From Rotaria macrura (taxonomy: Eukaryota; Rotifera; Eurotatoria; Philodinida; Philodinidae), in contig OENT01000010.1 in NCBI GenBank assembly GCA_900239685.1, forward strand, positions 1 through 64,000: a DNA stretch of 64,000 bases, read 5' to 3'. The notes beneath the pieces are model-generated. The model ran no database searches, was not told the origin of the DNA, and saw only the letters and a list, made by a program, of their open reading frames with translations. The translations under genes were made by a program, and so were the position numbers. Position 1 is the first letter of the stretch. Each line of letters starts with the position of its first letter. Positions 36,901-49,979 of this stretch are shown piece after piece.

Positions 36901-39900
36901 CAAATGATGCAATTCTGCTTTTTTTTGACTGATTCATATGAAGACTTCATCTATTTGATGAAAATGAAAAAAAACTGATAGCAATTTTTGAATAGTAGAG
37001 AAAGAACAAACTTAAAAATCAAGTGATGCTCTATTTCTAGCCAACTAGTCCCGATGGCCATAAATATTTACTTGATAACTCGAGTCATATGTTTTCCCTG
37101 ATACAATATTTTTTTGATTTATGTCAAAAACTATGGCATGTGTCGTATACCAATAGTAAAACATTCGTATTTGTCGTAGGTGGGATTCACAGTAAACGTA
37201 GATAATCCGATTCTGACGATTCGATGAATAGAAATGAGAATGATGTTTATAAACATTGAAGTTATAATTATGAATACTCTTGTTGCTCTTTGTTTTAAGG
37301 AACTCTTATTGTCAAACTTCTACAATTTTATAAGTGGTCATTTGTAAAATTTCTTTACGAAGATAATCCAAAACCATGGCATGAATGTCAAGTGCTTTTG
37401 CGACCCATAGCACATACATTTGCATCGAATCAAATTCGTTCTGACAATCGAAAAATTACGAGTCATGATGTTAAGGATAATTTTAAATCGATTTTTATCG
37501 ATTTCATCAGTAATAATGCATCAGGTAGAGAGACTTTCATTGTTTTCTTTTTGTCATTTAAAATATTTTATTATAATTTTTTTTTACTTATTAATCAGTA
37601 TCTTTATGGTGTGTGAATCCACGAACGTTTCGTTCTGCCATATTAACAGCAAATAAACTTGGGTTTGTTAATGGAGAATACGTTTTTATTTATCTAGATA
37701 CAGTTTTAACACAAGAAAAGTATGTCAATATGTTTGTTTTCTCTCTAAATACATATGCCCATATACTCTTCTTGTCTTTGATAGTACTGACGAAAAGAGT
37801 TTAGCTGTCAGACAACCATGGTTTGATCCAAATGAAGTCAACAGTGAAGTCAACGAAAATGCACGTCGTGCTTTTGAAACTGTATTATTTGTTCGACAAC
37901 GTCTGTATACTAACGAACGATTTCGTAGTTTTGTTGCTGATGTTGTTCATTTTGCACGTGAAACGCAACGAACGAAACAATTGACACACGAATCGGTACG
38001 TATTCTACTCGAATTTTGTTCTTTTTCTTTATTTAAAAAGATGAAATGTATATATATATATATATATGTATGAATATATGTATAATCGATGGTTAACAAA
38101 TCTTTTCTTACATAGAACTCGTCCATCAGAGTGAGTAGGTGGTTGGTTTTATTTTCTCTCGCTCTCGTTTTCTATTTCATGTTCCTTGAAAGCATGCTTC
38201 TGGTTTCTGCATGATAAAAAAAAAAGAATACTGATTTCTTTGTTTCTTTTTTTTAACAAAAAATTTGAAAAAAAAAATAAACAATAGTAATTTATCTGAT
38301 CTTTTTGCTGCATTAAAATCAAAGTAATTCCATATCTCATATTTGATACTTTCCATTTAGATTGGTACGGATGAAACAAACTTCTATGATGCTGTTGTTA
38401 CTTATTTTAAAGCATTGAAAACACATTATGGAAATTATTATCACGCAACGGAAAATGACGATGATTTAATAAATTATCCATCATTAGATGCACGTACATT
38501 TAAAACAATGATTTGTAATCGATCAATTGAAGGTACCAATAGAAACATAACGATGAATAATATTTGTGATCGAATCGATATTGGTTACGCCGTTTATGAC
38601 ATGAATCCAGATAACGGTGAACTAGAGGTATTGATTTTGCATACGATAGTAAATAGTTTGAATAATTATTCATACAACTGAAGAACAGTAATGTTTAAAC
38701 GTTGTTTTCTAAGTAACTGTCTAGTAAATCGATTATCACGAGTTTGAACGATTTATTCATTCAAGAACTAAGATTTTAAATTTGGAAACTCTTAACCAAG
38801 CCTTTTCTGGCATACTTATCAACAGAGAAAAACAAAAAATAAGTTCTTCAATGTTTATTCTTAGTATTGTCTGCATCTAACAGTATCCTTGTAATTTCAA
38901 GAGATAAACTATATTTCTTAGGCGAAAAAGAAAGATAAATATTATCACGGAACCTACTGTAGATTAATTAACTATTTATATGCATAATCATATCTTCTAT
39001 GGAACATAATGAATTATTTAAATGCAACGTACGTGTTTTCGTTTATTAATAAAATCCTATAAATATTGATTGTATTGTTTCAACTCCCTCTACACAGTAA
39101 AATATGTATTATTGGTACTTTGGTTTTTTAGGCTGTCGTAACTTATCCAGCAGAACCGTTTTCAATCGATAATAAACAATTGCAATGGTTGAATACATCA
39201 CGTCTTATCTACTTTATTGATAAAAATTCATCATTCATTCCTGATAGTCCACGTTGCGGTTTTAATAATATAAAATGTCCCAAAAACAGTTTGTGGAAAA
39301 ATCAAAATTGAATTAGTCGCTATCGTCAATAGTTTGATTCTTTTCTAGCACTCATTCCAATATGGGGCTGGATTATTATAGGCCTCTCAGCCACTATTGT
39401 TCTACTTCTTATTGTTGGTTTTATTTTATACCGGTAGAAAAAAAGAAACTTTTTTTTAATAATTCCATTTGCTTTTAATGCAATATTTTAATTACTACTT
39501 ATTTTAGACGAGCAAAATTCGAAGCTGAATTGAAGGCGATGCAATGGTTGATTAAATGGGAAGACTTGACAACACGAACACTTTTACATAATGGTGTTGC
39601 TACGCCATCGTTCAATAAATTATCTAGTTCATTGAAGGTAATTTGCTTTCGAAGATAAGCAAAACAGCGAAATTGTTAACTTACTTTTTTATAATCATAT
39701 TAAATTTACAATATTTGTCAGGATCTATCTGCACAGAAGTCAGTGAGTATGTGAGCATTTTTCATGAACTTTTTCATTCGAAAAGTTCTCTCTCAATTTC
39801 GTTGTCCAACGATTCGTTTTGTATGAGTTTTATCACTCCCTTTTATGCTCAAGGAAATGATTAATAGAGAAACATAAAACTCTATTAGCACCATTTCTTT

Positions 39901-42900
39901 GTTATGCCGATCATGAGCACGTTTATGCATATGCACAATTCAACAGTGTTCTGTTATTTGTACGCCATATACTGACTACATACAATAATTATCATTTATG
40001 ATTTTTTAATATGCATGTTACTTGTCACCATAGTGTCTGATTCTTTCTACTTTAGTTGAAATCGAAGAATAACTTTGTTTTTTTTGCATTAATGTTATTT
40101 TTAGCGTAGTTCTGTTTCAAGTTATCGTTCAGGTGACAGTGAATCGGGTGGACCAACGAAACAAACATTCACAAAAACAGCTATTTATAAAGTAAAAATA
40201 ATTATGATCTTACCTATTGAGGAAAAAACAACAGAATTTGTTGTTTTCCATTCAATTTTCAGTCATCTGTTGTTGCTTTAAAACGATTTCATAAAGGAAA
40301 ACTTGAAACAACACGTGCACTACAATTAGAAGTTAAAGCAGTTGAGTAGTACAAGAAAATTCTTCTATTAGAAAATACAAATTTGTTTTTCAATGAATTT
40401 TTCTAGATGCAAGATCTTACACACGATCATATAGCTCGTTTTACTGGTATTTGTATTGATCCAAAACATCAATACATTGTAACTGAATATTGTCCAAAAG
40501 GCAGCTTACAGGTTTTATATTTTGTTTTAATTTTCGAAAATTTGTTCTCACTTTATATATTCGTTCTTCTCTCAATCATAAGGATATTCTTGAAAATGAT
40601 GAAATTAAACTTGATACAATGTTCAAACATTCCATCATGCATGATATTGTTAAAGTAATAAGGTTGAAAAAAATTTCTAATGTAAATAACATATTTTCAT
40701 TAAGGGTATGCAACATATACACAATAGTCCAATTGGGTCACATGGCAATTTAAAAAGTTCAAATTGTGTTGTTGATAGTCGATTTATTTGTAAAATAACT
40801 GATTTCGGTTTACCAACATTGCGATCAAATACGAATAAAGATTCATCGCCAGGTGTTGCTAAAGACTATATGTTTTACAGAAGTATGATTGAATTTTATT
40901 CTTCGCAGCTTCTTAATATCATGGTTCTTCATTCAATATATATAGATCGATTATGGACTGCACCAGAATTATTACGAGATTTAAATCCACCGGCTGCTGG
41001 CACAGTCAAAGGTGATGTGTATAGTTTTGGTATAATTCTACAAGAAATTGAATTACGTAATGGACCGTTCTATTTACGAGATCAAGAACTTGAACCAGCT
41101 GGTAGACTTTTTCTTGAGTAGCATCTAGAAAAATAAAAAAATAAAATCATTTTTCTTTCTCAAAAGCTATCGTCGACAGTGTGAGATCAGGCAGTTTACT
41201 TCGACCATCCATTGAGGCTGGCGAATGTAATATTGAAATAGGACTTTTAATGAAACGTTGTTGGACTGAAGATCCAAATGAACGACCAGATTTTGCAGAC
41301 ATTCGACAAGTGATGCGTCGAATAAACAAGTAAAAAAATAACGAAAATTTACATGTCAATGCAAGATTATTACTTCTCTTCCGTTTTTCTTTTCCTAGAG
41401 ATGGCGAAAGCGGAAATATCCTTGATAACTTACTTAAGCGTATGGAGCAATATGCAAATAATCTTGAGGTAAATTTTGAAAATATCTTCAAATGAAGGAA
41501 CAGGAAAAAATATATTCGAACAAGTTGTTTTCACTTTTACAATAGGGTCTTGTTGAAGAACGTACCAGTGATTACTTAGCTGAGAAGAAGAAAGCCGAAG
41601 AATTGCTCTATCAATTATTACCTGCGTAAGTATTCACGAGTATTAACAAACTCTTTTACGTCAAACTATTTCCCGTTCTCAAACCATTATATAATCACTG
41701 GGGACTATTGGCAGTTCATCGAATGACGTTTTGATTGTCCTCGCTATTTTTTTAATGATTTTTGATGGGATAGTTAAAAGTTAAAATCTTAGTCTTAGTT
41801 TCGAATCTGCACCAGACAAATCATTTCAGTATAATTATTCCTGAATATTTCCTGTCTCCTCGGGTCAAGTTGAATGACTCTTTTTTTGTTAAACATCAGT
41901 CTTGTTTTGTTTTTAGATTCTTTCTCTTCGATGAAAGTTAATCATCTTTTTAGTATTTGATTCTAATATAATCGTTTTATTCTCATCTTCAATGAGAGAT
42001 CAAAGATGATTGATAGAATCCACATTGTCTGTTCTCTCGATGTATCCGATCATTGCAAATAAACACGGATAACTTTCGAAAACCCTAATACTATTTATGA
42101 CATGATATCTTCTTCTCTAAATGTCACGTACAGTTTAGTTATATTTAATAGTTACAGACACTAGTCATTTATCATTGCATTGCACGATAATTTTCTCTTA
42201 CTTACAAAACTATTCATGATTGTCAGATATTCTAATGGTTGATATATTGGTTAAAACAACAGATTTGTTATTGAATTAATGATCATGTCATTAATTATTA
42301 TAGAGACATGTACAAAAGCGATTACTAAATAAATACATGTGATTTAATTAGTCCTTCAGTTTTCCAATGAGATAATGTTTTTTTCTCAAAGAATATTTCG
42401 GATTCAAATTCTAACCATATTCTTGCATGAAATGAGTATTATCAAATTGTTGTTATCCTCTTTTTTCGTAGAACGGTAGCAGCACAATTAATGACTGGTC
42501 AACCAGTAACAGCCGAATCATTCGAATGTGTTACGATTTATTTTTCTGATATTGTTGGTTTTACGACGTTATCATCGGAAAGTACACCATTCCAAGTTGT
42601 TGATCTATTAAATGATCTCTATTCAGTTTTCGATGCTGTCACAGAAAATTATGATGTTTATAAAGTTGAAACAATCGGCGATGCTTACGTAAGATTTTCA
42701 TTGTTCTATGCGATGCATACGAACAACAACAAATAAAAAGCATGAATTTTAATCTATTGTAAATTATAGATGGTTGTTTCTGGTCTACCCACCCGTAATG
42801 GAGATTTACATGCTAGAGAGATAGCTCGTCTCTCATTAGCACTTCTAAATGCTGTACTCAGTTTTCGTATTCGACATCGACCTGATACACAATTGTTATT

Positions 42901-43357
42901 ACGTATTGGTATTCATTCGGGTCCATGTGTTGCCGGTGTTGTTGGTCTTAAAATGCCACGATACTGTCTATTTGGTGATACGGTAAGTGTTAACATGGAA
43001 AAACAAATCTGGCGTTGAATTCTTTTTAAATTCGTAGGTCAACACTGCATCTCGCATGGAATCAAATGGTAAAGCATTACGTATTCATGTATCGTCTAGT
43101 ACGACGGGTATTCTACAAAAGTTTGGTACATTCGAATTAAAACTACGTGGTGATATTGAAATGAAGGTTTGTTCAATGATTGTTTCTTTTGTTTTTTAAA
43201 AACGTTTTCATTTGTTACTCATTTCTTTTTATTTTATAAAATTCTGAATTAGGGTAAAGGGAAACAACGAACATATTGGCTATTAGGCGAACAAGATGGT
43301 TTAAGTGCTCAACATAATTTGGTGAATTGGAATGATGAAACTGTTGATGTGCACTGA
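33904..43357 (+). CDS. Receptor-type (membrane) guanylyl cyclase
   Basis: Twenty-three exons (33904-34276, 34356-34502, 37300-37524, 37599-37719, 37785-37995, 38361-38627, 39132-39288, 39349-39433, 39508-39637, 39722-39742, 40105-40191, 40263-40340, 40407-40511, 40583-40654, 40705-40882, 40946-41101, 41167-41329, 41399-41468, 41546-41625, 42472-42688, 42770-42982, 43038-43166, 43253-43357) give 1129 residues. In order: a signal peptide (1-24); an ANF-receptor-type ligand domain ([23 protein letters not shown]); one membrane helix at about 504-528; a kinase-homology domain with VALKRF lysine, TDFG and [11 protein letters not shown] but HGN in place of HRD, so a pseudokinase; a helical linker ([20 protein letters not shown]); and the cyclase ([40 protein letters not shown]). 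Glu in KVET and Cys in RYCLFG are the residues that select GTP. It should make cGMP in response to an extracellular ligand, as natriuretic-peptide receptors do. Oddities: a 2.8-kb second intron and a 21-nt microexon. Confidence 0.95.
34503..37299 (+). other. 2.8-kb intron of the guanylyl cyclase gene
   Basis: This intron splits the extracellular domain between TDEL and the segment [14 protein letters not shown]. The GTAAGC donor (34503) and TTTTAAG acceptor (37299) join in phase. Nearly all other introns in the gene are under 400 bp. I see no open frame, repeat array or inverted repeat that explains its length. It could hold an unrecognised exon or regulatory DNA. Confidence 0.6.
38049..38068. 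repeat. (TA)n microsatellite in a guanylyl cyclase intron
   Basis: A short TA run within the 365-bp intron between exons 5 and 6. Confidence 0.85.
39722..39742 (+). other. 21-nt microexon of the guanylyl cyclase
   Basis: A TTTGTCAG acceptor and a GTGAGT donor bound exactly 21 nt encoding DLSAQKS. The exon lies in the cytoplasmic juxtamembrane segment before the kinase-homology domain. It is phase 0 on both sides, so inclusion or skipping keeps the frame. It adds serines to a Ser-rich region, so alternative use might tune phosphorylation. Confidence 0.6.
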
Positions 43358-43584
43358 TTGATATTCTTTGTTTTCTTTTCTTTTCGATCCATAGTTTTGT
43401 GTTTTCTTTCGTTTTTTTTTGTGTCCGAGTTATTGAAATGAATGATAAAAGAAGGAAAAATTATGCATGATGATGTATATTTCTTGGTTCGATCTGACGT
43501 ACATAAATTTGTTTATTTATTTATTTATTTTTACTCCGAAAGATAAATAGATTCGTAAAAATCTAGATATGTATCATAGAGAGT

Positions 43585-45351
43585 TCAGTACGGTGTCCAA
43601 TAGTAAAGATTGTGTGCGAGAACCGTATCTTTCACAGATTCAAAAACAATTTTGATATTTTTGCTATCTAAATTGGATTAAAACAATGAATTTTTCTAGT
43701 AAAGCGAAAATATTAATATGCACATACCAACTGAACATGTGAAATGAGGATAGATATTTTTCTCTGCGCATCGATCTCGTGGAGGTACTAAACTTAAATA
43801 TTTATTTTTGATAAAGTCTTTAGCAGCTTGAACATCATCAGCAGCACCTAAGAAAATATATGATAATAGATTTCTACATTGACAAATCTATGATTACCAG
43901 TAAATTCAGGAAAGATCGATCGAATAGGTTTGCCAGCAAGTCGCTCTGGAAATAGGTCGGTTTTGTTAAGAAACAGAATAACAGATGCATTGTAGAAATA
44001 ATCTGAATTAAGTATTACATTAAATAATGCCAAACTCTCTTCCATTAAATTCTAGAGGAAAGATATTGACCGAAATGTTTAGACATGTATCAAATGAATA
44101 TGTTATTGACCTGTTCATTAGAATCGGCAACTCTTTGATCATATTCAATAAGTGATGCAAGAAAAATAATAGATGTTACATTCTAAAGTAGGACATGCAC
44201 TACGAAAATCACTACATTAATAGCTTCTCAAGTTCATACATCAAAACAATGGATCCATTTTCGACGTTCAGTTTTTTGTCCACCAACATCGACAATTCTA
44301 TTTTAAAAATGTTACAAATTATGAATATAGACATATAAACTATCATGTATAATATCTTATACCGCAATTGAACATGTGAAAATTTAAAATCTTCTTGGAC
44401 GATACCAGTTGTTGGAATACGTACTCTTAATATGTCGTCATCGGTTGGTTCAAAATTATGTGCAGATATTCGATCGATATCATCTAGAAAACTAAGAAAA
44501 AGATAAGAACAACAAGAATAAGCTATTTCATTTCGACCATATTTTCTCAAAATAACATAAGAACAAAGTTTTATGGTACATATGAAGGATATTAACTGTC
44601 AATCTTCAACGTCATGGCATTATTTACAAAGCTAACGGTAGTTTACACACGATACCTACTATTTTGCTGAGTCAGCCAACCGATATTCTCGTCGTCGATG
44701 ATAGCATTTTTTGACACCTTCATCAGACCATACATATCTAATGGCTTCAACCATTCGAGGTGTTAATGTTGATATATCATCTTCATCATCATCAATATCA
44801 CTGTTGGTTGTGCTCAATACACGGGCATATTCCTATAGGAACAATAGTTTTTACTTCGTAGTTAACTGAATCAAATCAACGGTCATACTTCATTGCGTTC
44901 ATTTTCAAATTTTATTTGAAGAGCATGCATTGCTCGACAAATACATCGAACAACATGGAGTATTTGACGATAAATAAATGGAACAAGTCGACGTTTTTCA
45001 TCTGACTTAAATCCTTGACCATGGATTAATTTCATTTGCTTGAGAAATGTAGATCTAGAAAGAAAATAAGTGTCAAATCGAACTCTTACAACATCGTGAT
45101 AATTTACTTTCCAGCTTCGGCGTTTCCTGTACGGCAAAATTGATATTTAGAGAAAAACACTTGAAATTATATTAAATTATATTGCAATGCCAACTCTTAC
45201 CTAAGAGTAGTAATTTTCTTTCATATAAATTTTGTCGTCGCCATTGCTTAAGTTTTTCATTAATATCTTTATTGATGATTTCGTCGGAAGTTAAACAGCA
45301 ATCACATACATAATCTTTACAACAAGGCATTAGAAACCGATTACACATCAT
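43585..45351 (-). CDS. Heterotrimeric G protein alpha subunit, Gq-like (paralogue A)
   Basis: Ten exons: 45351-45201, 45126-45108, 45054-44889, 44832-44660, 44491-44363, 44297-44240, 44182-44111, 44051-43898, 43847-43728 and 43667-43585, for 374 residues. Visible in order: a Cys-rich N-terminus (CC, CDCC) suited to palmitoylation but without a Met-Gly myristoylation site; P-loop GNAEAGKST; KQMKLIHG; YRLADSAKYF; switch I RVRIPTTGI with the catalytic Arg; switch II DVGGQKTERRKW with the catalytic Gln; [22 protein letters not shown] base-recognition motif; FTCSVD in place of TCAT; and C-terminus NLYYWTPY. RVRIPTTGI, NVTSIIFL and EYDQ are closest to Gq. The family couples GPCRs to effectors at the plasma membrane. 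The 3' end faces the guanylyl cyclase stop 227 bp away. An acidic Asp-rich insert (SDIDDDEDD) lies in the helical domain. Confidence 0.93.
45108..45126 (-). other. 19-nt microexon encoding the P-loop of G alpha A
   Basis: The exon is bounded by a CCGTACAG acceptor and a GTAAAT donor. With one base from exon 1 and one from exon 3 it encodes GNAEAGK, essentially the whole nucleotide phosphate-binding loop. Skipping it would shift the frame. Paralogue B has a microexon of the same length at the same position (51681-51699). Confidence 0.8.
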
Positions 45352-48300
45352 TACGATGATAATGATTATAAAAAGGAACGTTTTGTCTAGAAAATAAAAT
45401 GAATCAACAGTGTAAACTTAATGCGCATATATATGTATAATTATTCATAAAAAGATACCCTATGGATCGAATACTTGACGATAGTTTTTGCAAAAGCAAA
45501 CTTTTTTTCACTGGTTTCGTTTTTCTTGTATGCCAGAGTGAGACAGTAGGTTATTATTGATGATTAGTGAAACAGCATAACGAGAGAAAAAACATGATTT
45601 CGTTCGGGTGTTCTGTGTAGGAACGAAAAAAAATGACGTGTGATCATACCTAATCACCGTCACATTTATCGACAAATCTATTCATATCTTCAAACCAGTG
45701 GCAGTGAGGAAAGTGAAATTCGATAGATCATTAATCTCCTAGACGAGTACTTGTTCGTATTAATTATGTTTCATTATTCGAAATAATTTGGCTGGAAAAA
45801 AACTCAATTCTAATTTTTTTTCTATGAAGAATTATTCAAGATGAAATAAGCTCCAATTTGTTCGAGAAACAACGTTTATGAAATGTAATTTCTCTTACGT
45901 TAAAGCTTTTCAACTTGATCAGGCATGAAAAATAAGAAAGGTTCTTTTTTGTACTCCATTACATGTATTCATAATGTTTGAATACTATTTATAGATATTA
46001 AAGTTTGTTTTATTTTTTCATGAATTTAAATAACGTCACCGTGATATAGAAACTTAACGAGAATGCTCATCGCTCCGATTCCGATATTTTCTAATTCAAA
46101 ATTTCATCATACTACGATGAATTTGATTGTCGCACATTATAAGTTTGCGATTCGATCAATATACGATTATGTAGGAACGAATTATTTGCTTACTATTTCT
46201 TTTCTGTTGATTTTTATGAGAAAAATATTGCTCGTAAATAATATTCTTATGTTCTCAAGATTATTTTCTTGCTGACTATGATAATATATAATCATATTAC
46301 ATTTATTCAAAGTTCTTAAATAAAAAAAACACAGATTCAGCTTTATCGTATGCAATTTGACCGTTCAAACTAGAAAATAAAAAACTTTCCCCCATTTTCT
46401 AGTGTATTGTGATACTTAAGCAATGATACTTTGATTTCTCGAATATCAAACCGATGTTGCAACTAGTTAGTACTTGCAGAAAGATGTTTTGATTGCTAAT
46501 AAAAATCATAGAATTTCTTGATACAGATGTTACATTTGATGACGTTCAGGAATACTATTATGGCAAACCTTTGTAGAGAAGTCGTCATTATTCAGCAATG
46601 ATACAAACAGGAAGACAGAGGAGGCATTCTAAAACTATTTAGTATAATTTCTCCAGAGACATTAGAAAGTCTATTAGACAGATCGTTTGCTCACCACCAT
46701 CAAAATTTTGTCTGAATTGTAGTGTATCGAATTGAGAAGAAATTCACTAATGCACAGAAATCATCTTGAGATTTAGAGGTAAGTGTAATTCTGCAACTGT
46801 TATTCTTAAATGAAAATTAATTGTCAGCATCATTTCGAAAGATGACAGTAGAGATCTCCTCAAACAATGATGTTGCGCAGTATTCATTGTTCAATTGGAA
46901 ATAAATTACACAACAGTATATCAATTTTCTTCGTTAAAATCTTTTATTAAGTATAAAGTATGCATCTAATGTGGAACCTGCAAAAAATTTTTCATTCGCC
47001 GCATACAAATATTGTTCTTCGTAAAAATGAACGTGTTCTACTTTAATGTTACGCTCTGGAAATCACTGAGAATGCTTTATTGACTAAGAATTTGATCTAA
47101 TTAGTATATTTATCATTAATTTAGAATTACAATAAGGACATCTACACGGTTATAAGAACTAAATGGATTATAAATAATGGAAATTTGCATAGCATGGAGA
47201 TAGAAGCCGAATAAACTCAACCGATTGTTCCCCATCTCTCCTCTGGGCTCCCTCTTAATGATTGAGACGACGATGAACCAAAAACGTGAATACGATGTTT
47301 TCGAACTATCATAACATGTGGTCGACAAAAATCAAGTTCACAAAAAATGAGAGTGCAACAATTTTGCTTTTAAAATGTTCTTCGATCACTATAAAGCTAT
47401 AGGTCTTCTATATGAAAGAAACAAAATCATAGAAATGAGTTCGTAGTCGAACTTCGAACATTCTCATGGTCGAAACTTGCGTTCGAAAGGAACGTTTTTT
47501 TTTGTACACCATTATGTATACAGGAATATGAAACGATTAATCGATTCTTTTTTTCTCGATTACAAATTTTTATCAGAGTTTGGTTATTTTACATTCTAGT
47601 GTTCGTTTTGCGTACTTTAACCCTTACTCCTGCTTTACATGTCAGCCACCATTGAAGAATATCAACTTTAACTAAGGAGTATCCTATTCGATGCAATTTT
47701 TTTTTCATTTCCTGTGCTTGACTTTGATCAAGTCATACTGATATTTTGGAATCGAATTCAAAAATTTGATTGGCTCAACAAAGCAATAACGATTTTCGGA
47801 ACAGTTAAATTTTTCTTTCTTGGCTTCCTCTTTTAATTTTGCACGATTCTACTAAATTAGATCAGAGTAGCAAGATATCAGTATGTAAAAATCAACTGTA
47901 TTAAAATGGTTGAAAAAGCTTATTACATTTGAAAACAAAAACATACTAAAAATCAGATTGAAACTGATTGTTCCATGAACCAATCTAACGAAGCATTGCA
48001 AAAAACGAATGTTTGATAAAATTTATTCATAAAATCAACTCGAATAGAATTATAGCAAACCATAATTGATCATAATCGATTTCTCGACTGTAAATGACAG
48101 CAACAGATAAAAGCATTAATATGTTTTAGTCGATTCAAATTGTTATTGTTTTTAAATTGATGAAAATTTTTCGAATTATAGGATACTCGAAGAAAATTTA
48201 GTTTCCATTCTAGTATTGTTTCAGATCGAAAAATCAGTTTCTATATATGTATATATATATATATGTACATGATGAAAAACAAACTTTATTTATAAATGAT

Positions 48301-48919
48301 AGATTCGACGCCTTGGCTTTTGTTTTGTTAATTTCACATCCGATTTTTGTCGCGAATGCCTGTATCATTTCATCAGCGTATCCTTTTCAATAAAGACTTT
48401 AACAATCGTTATTAAATATAAAATCTTTCCAATCGCATTATTCGTTAATGAAGAACCTGCCTACTTTTAATGCAATTAGCATACGAAAGCTTACTATAAT
48501 GCTAGTTGAATATTTTAACTCTAAATGCCATGTATTCATAAGGATTATTTTATCAGTTTCATTGAGAAAGTATGTGTAGTAATGAGATGACTTCTATCAG
48601 GTGTACACAGTAAAAACAGTCAAGTGATCTGAGTCATTCAAATCGAAAATGTAATATTGTAATGTGATGAATAGACAAGTTTTATCTTGTTATCTGCATA
48701 TGCCCGGATTACATGTTATTTTTTATTTACAGATTAAGTCAAAGTTTTATGTTTAAATTTCGATAAGAGCACTCAACTTAGATAACTATCGATTAAAATC
48801 GATTCAATTTACAAAACATGACGAATTGGAAAACATGATAATATTTTAGATCATCTTGTTTTTGATAAGCCATCTATATTTGCTGTGGTGAGCGGAAAGG
48901 AAGCATCGACAATTTCATA
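45352..48919. other. Intergenic between the two G alpha genes
   Basis: About 3.6 kb of AT-rich sequence between tandem paralogues on the same strand. It should include the promoter of paralogue A and the 3' end of B. A small (TA)n run lies at about 48242-48266. Open frames at 46063-46275 and 47116-47328 show no domain. Confidence 0.4.
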
Positions 48920-49948
48920 TCATTGAAATTTAAGTATAATATCTCGAAGTATTTGCTTTCGAATGTTTTTCAATACAATTTCAATATTTTTCGTGTCTAT
49001 ATATGTCAAAATAGAGAAATATTACTTAGAAGAATCGATAAAAAGAAATATCTTAAAACAAATCACCAATAGAACATGTATCGTGGAATGAATATACTCT
49101 ATCTTGTATAAAACTACGATACTTAGTCTTGATGAAATCTTTTGCTGCTGTAACATCATCATCTGCACCTAGAAAACATAGAGGAAACAATTTTTTCGTT
49201 TGGAAAACAAACAATTAATGAATATTTTGTTTGCTCTTTAATTGACTTTACTAGCAAGTACCATCGAACTCAGGAAACGTATGTCGCAGAGGTTTATCGG
49301 CCAGCCGTTCAGAAAATAGATCAGTTTTATTAAAGAAAACAATGAATGATGCATTTTTTAAATATTCTGATGATAGTATTACACGAAATAGTGCCAAACT
49401 TTCTATCATTAAGTTCTAAAAACATTAAATAATCATCATAATTTCTACACCATTTATCAAATTCGGTAGTACTTTAGAAGAATCATCAGCAACACACTGA
49501 TCATATTCAATAAGAGATGCAAAGAAAATGACTGTTGTCACATTCTAAATAAAGAATCAAATTTAGAAATAGATTTCAGCGTATTTAGTACCGTTGCCCC
49601 CATCCCTCGTCCAACTGTAACCATCATTTCCTCAGTGATTCATAGGACACGTCTGGATGACAGCAGATCTTAACATTTGTAAAGAATTGGATCCTTAGTT
49701 TACAACTCCAAAATACTTAGTTTATGAAGATTTAGTATGTTATAAATCCCCAACATGATCAGAAAATCTGATCCTTATCTATTTTTCCAGAAAGCTCCAG
49801 ATTTGATTTTGCCCATCACAATTACACCTATCAGTAAATGATAGTATGTCTTCTCTTTTATACGGTATTAACATTTTAAAATGTTAATGAATCTGATAGG
49901 AAATAGAAATATTTTTAGAGTCTTTTATCTAACATTTGATTATAGGAA

Positions 49949-49979
<31 letters not shown>

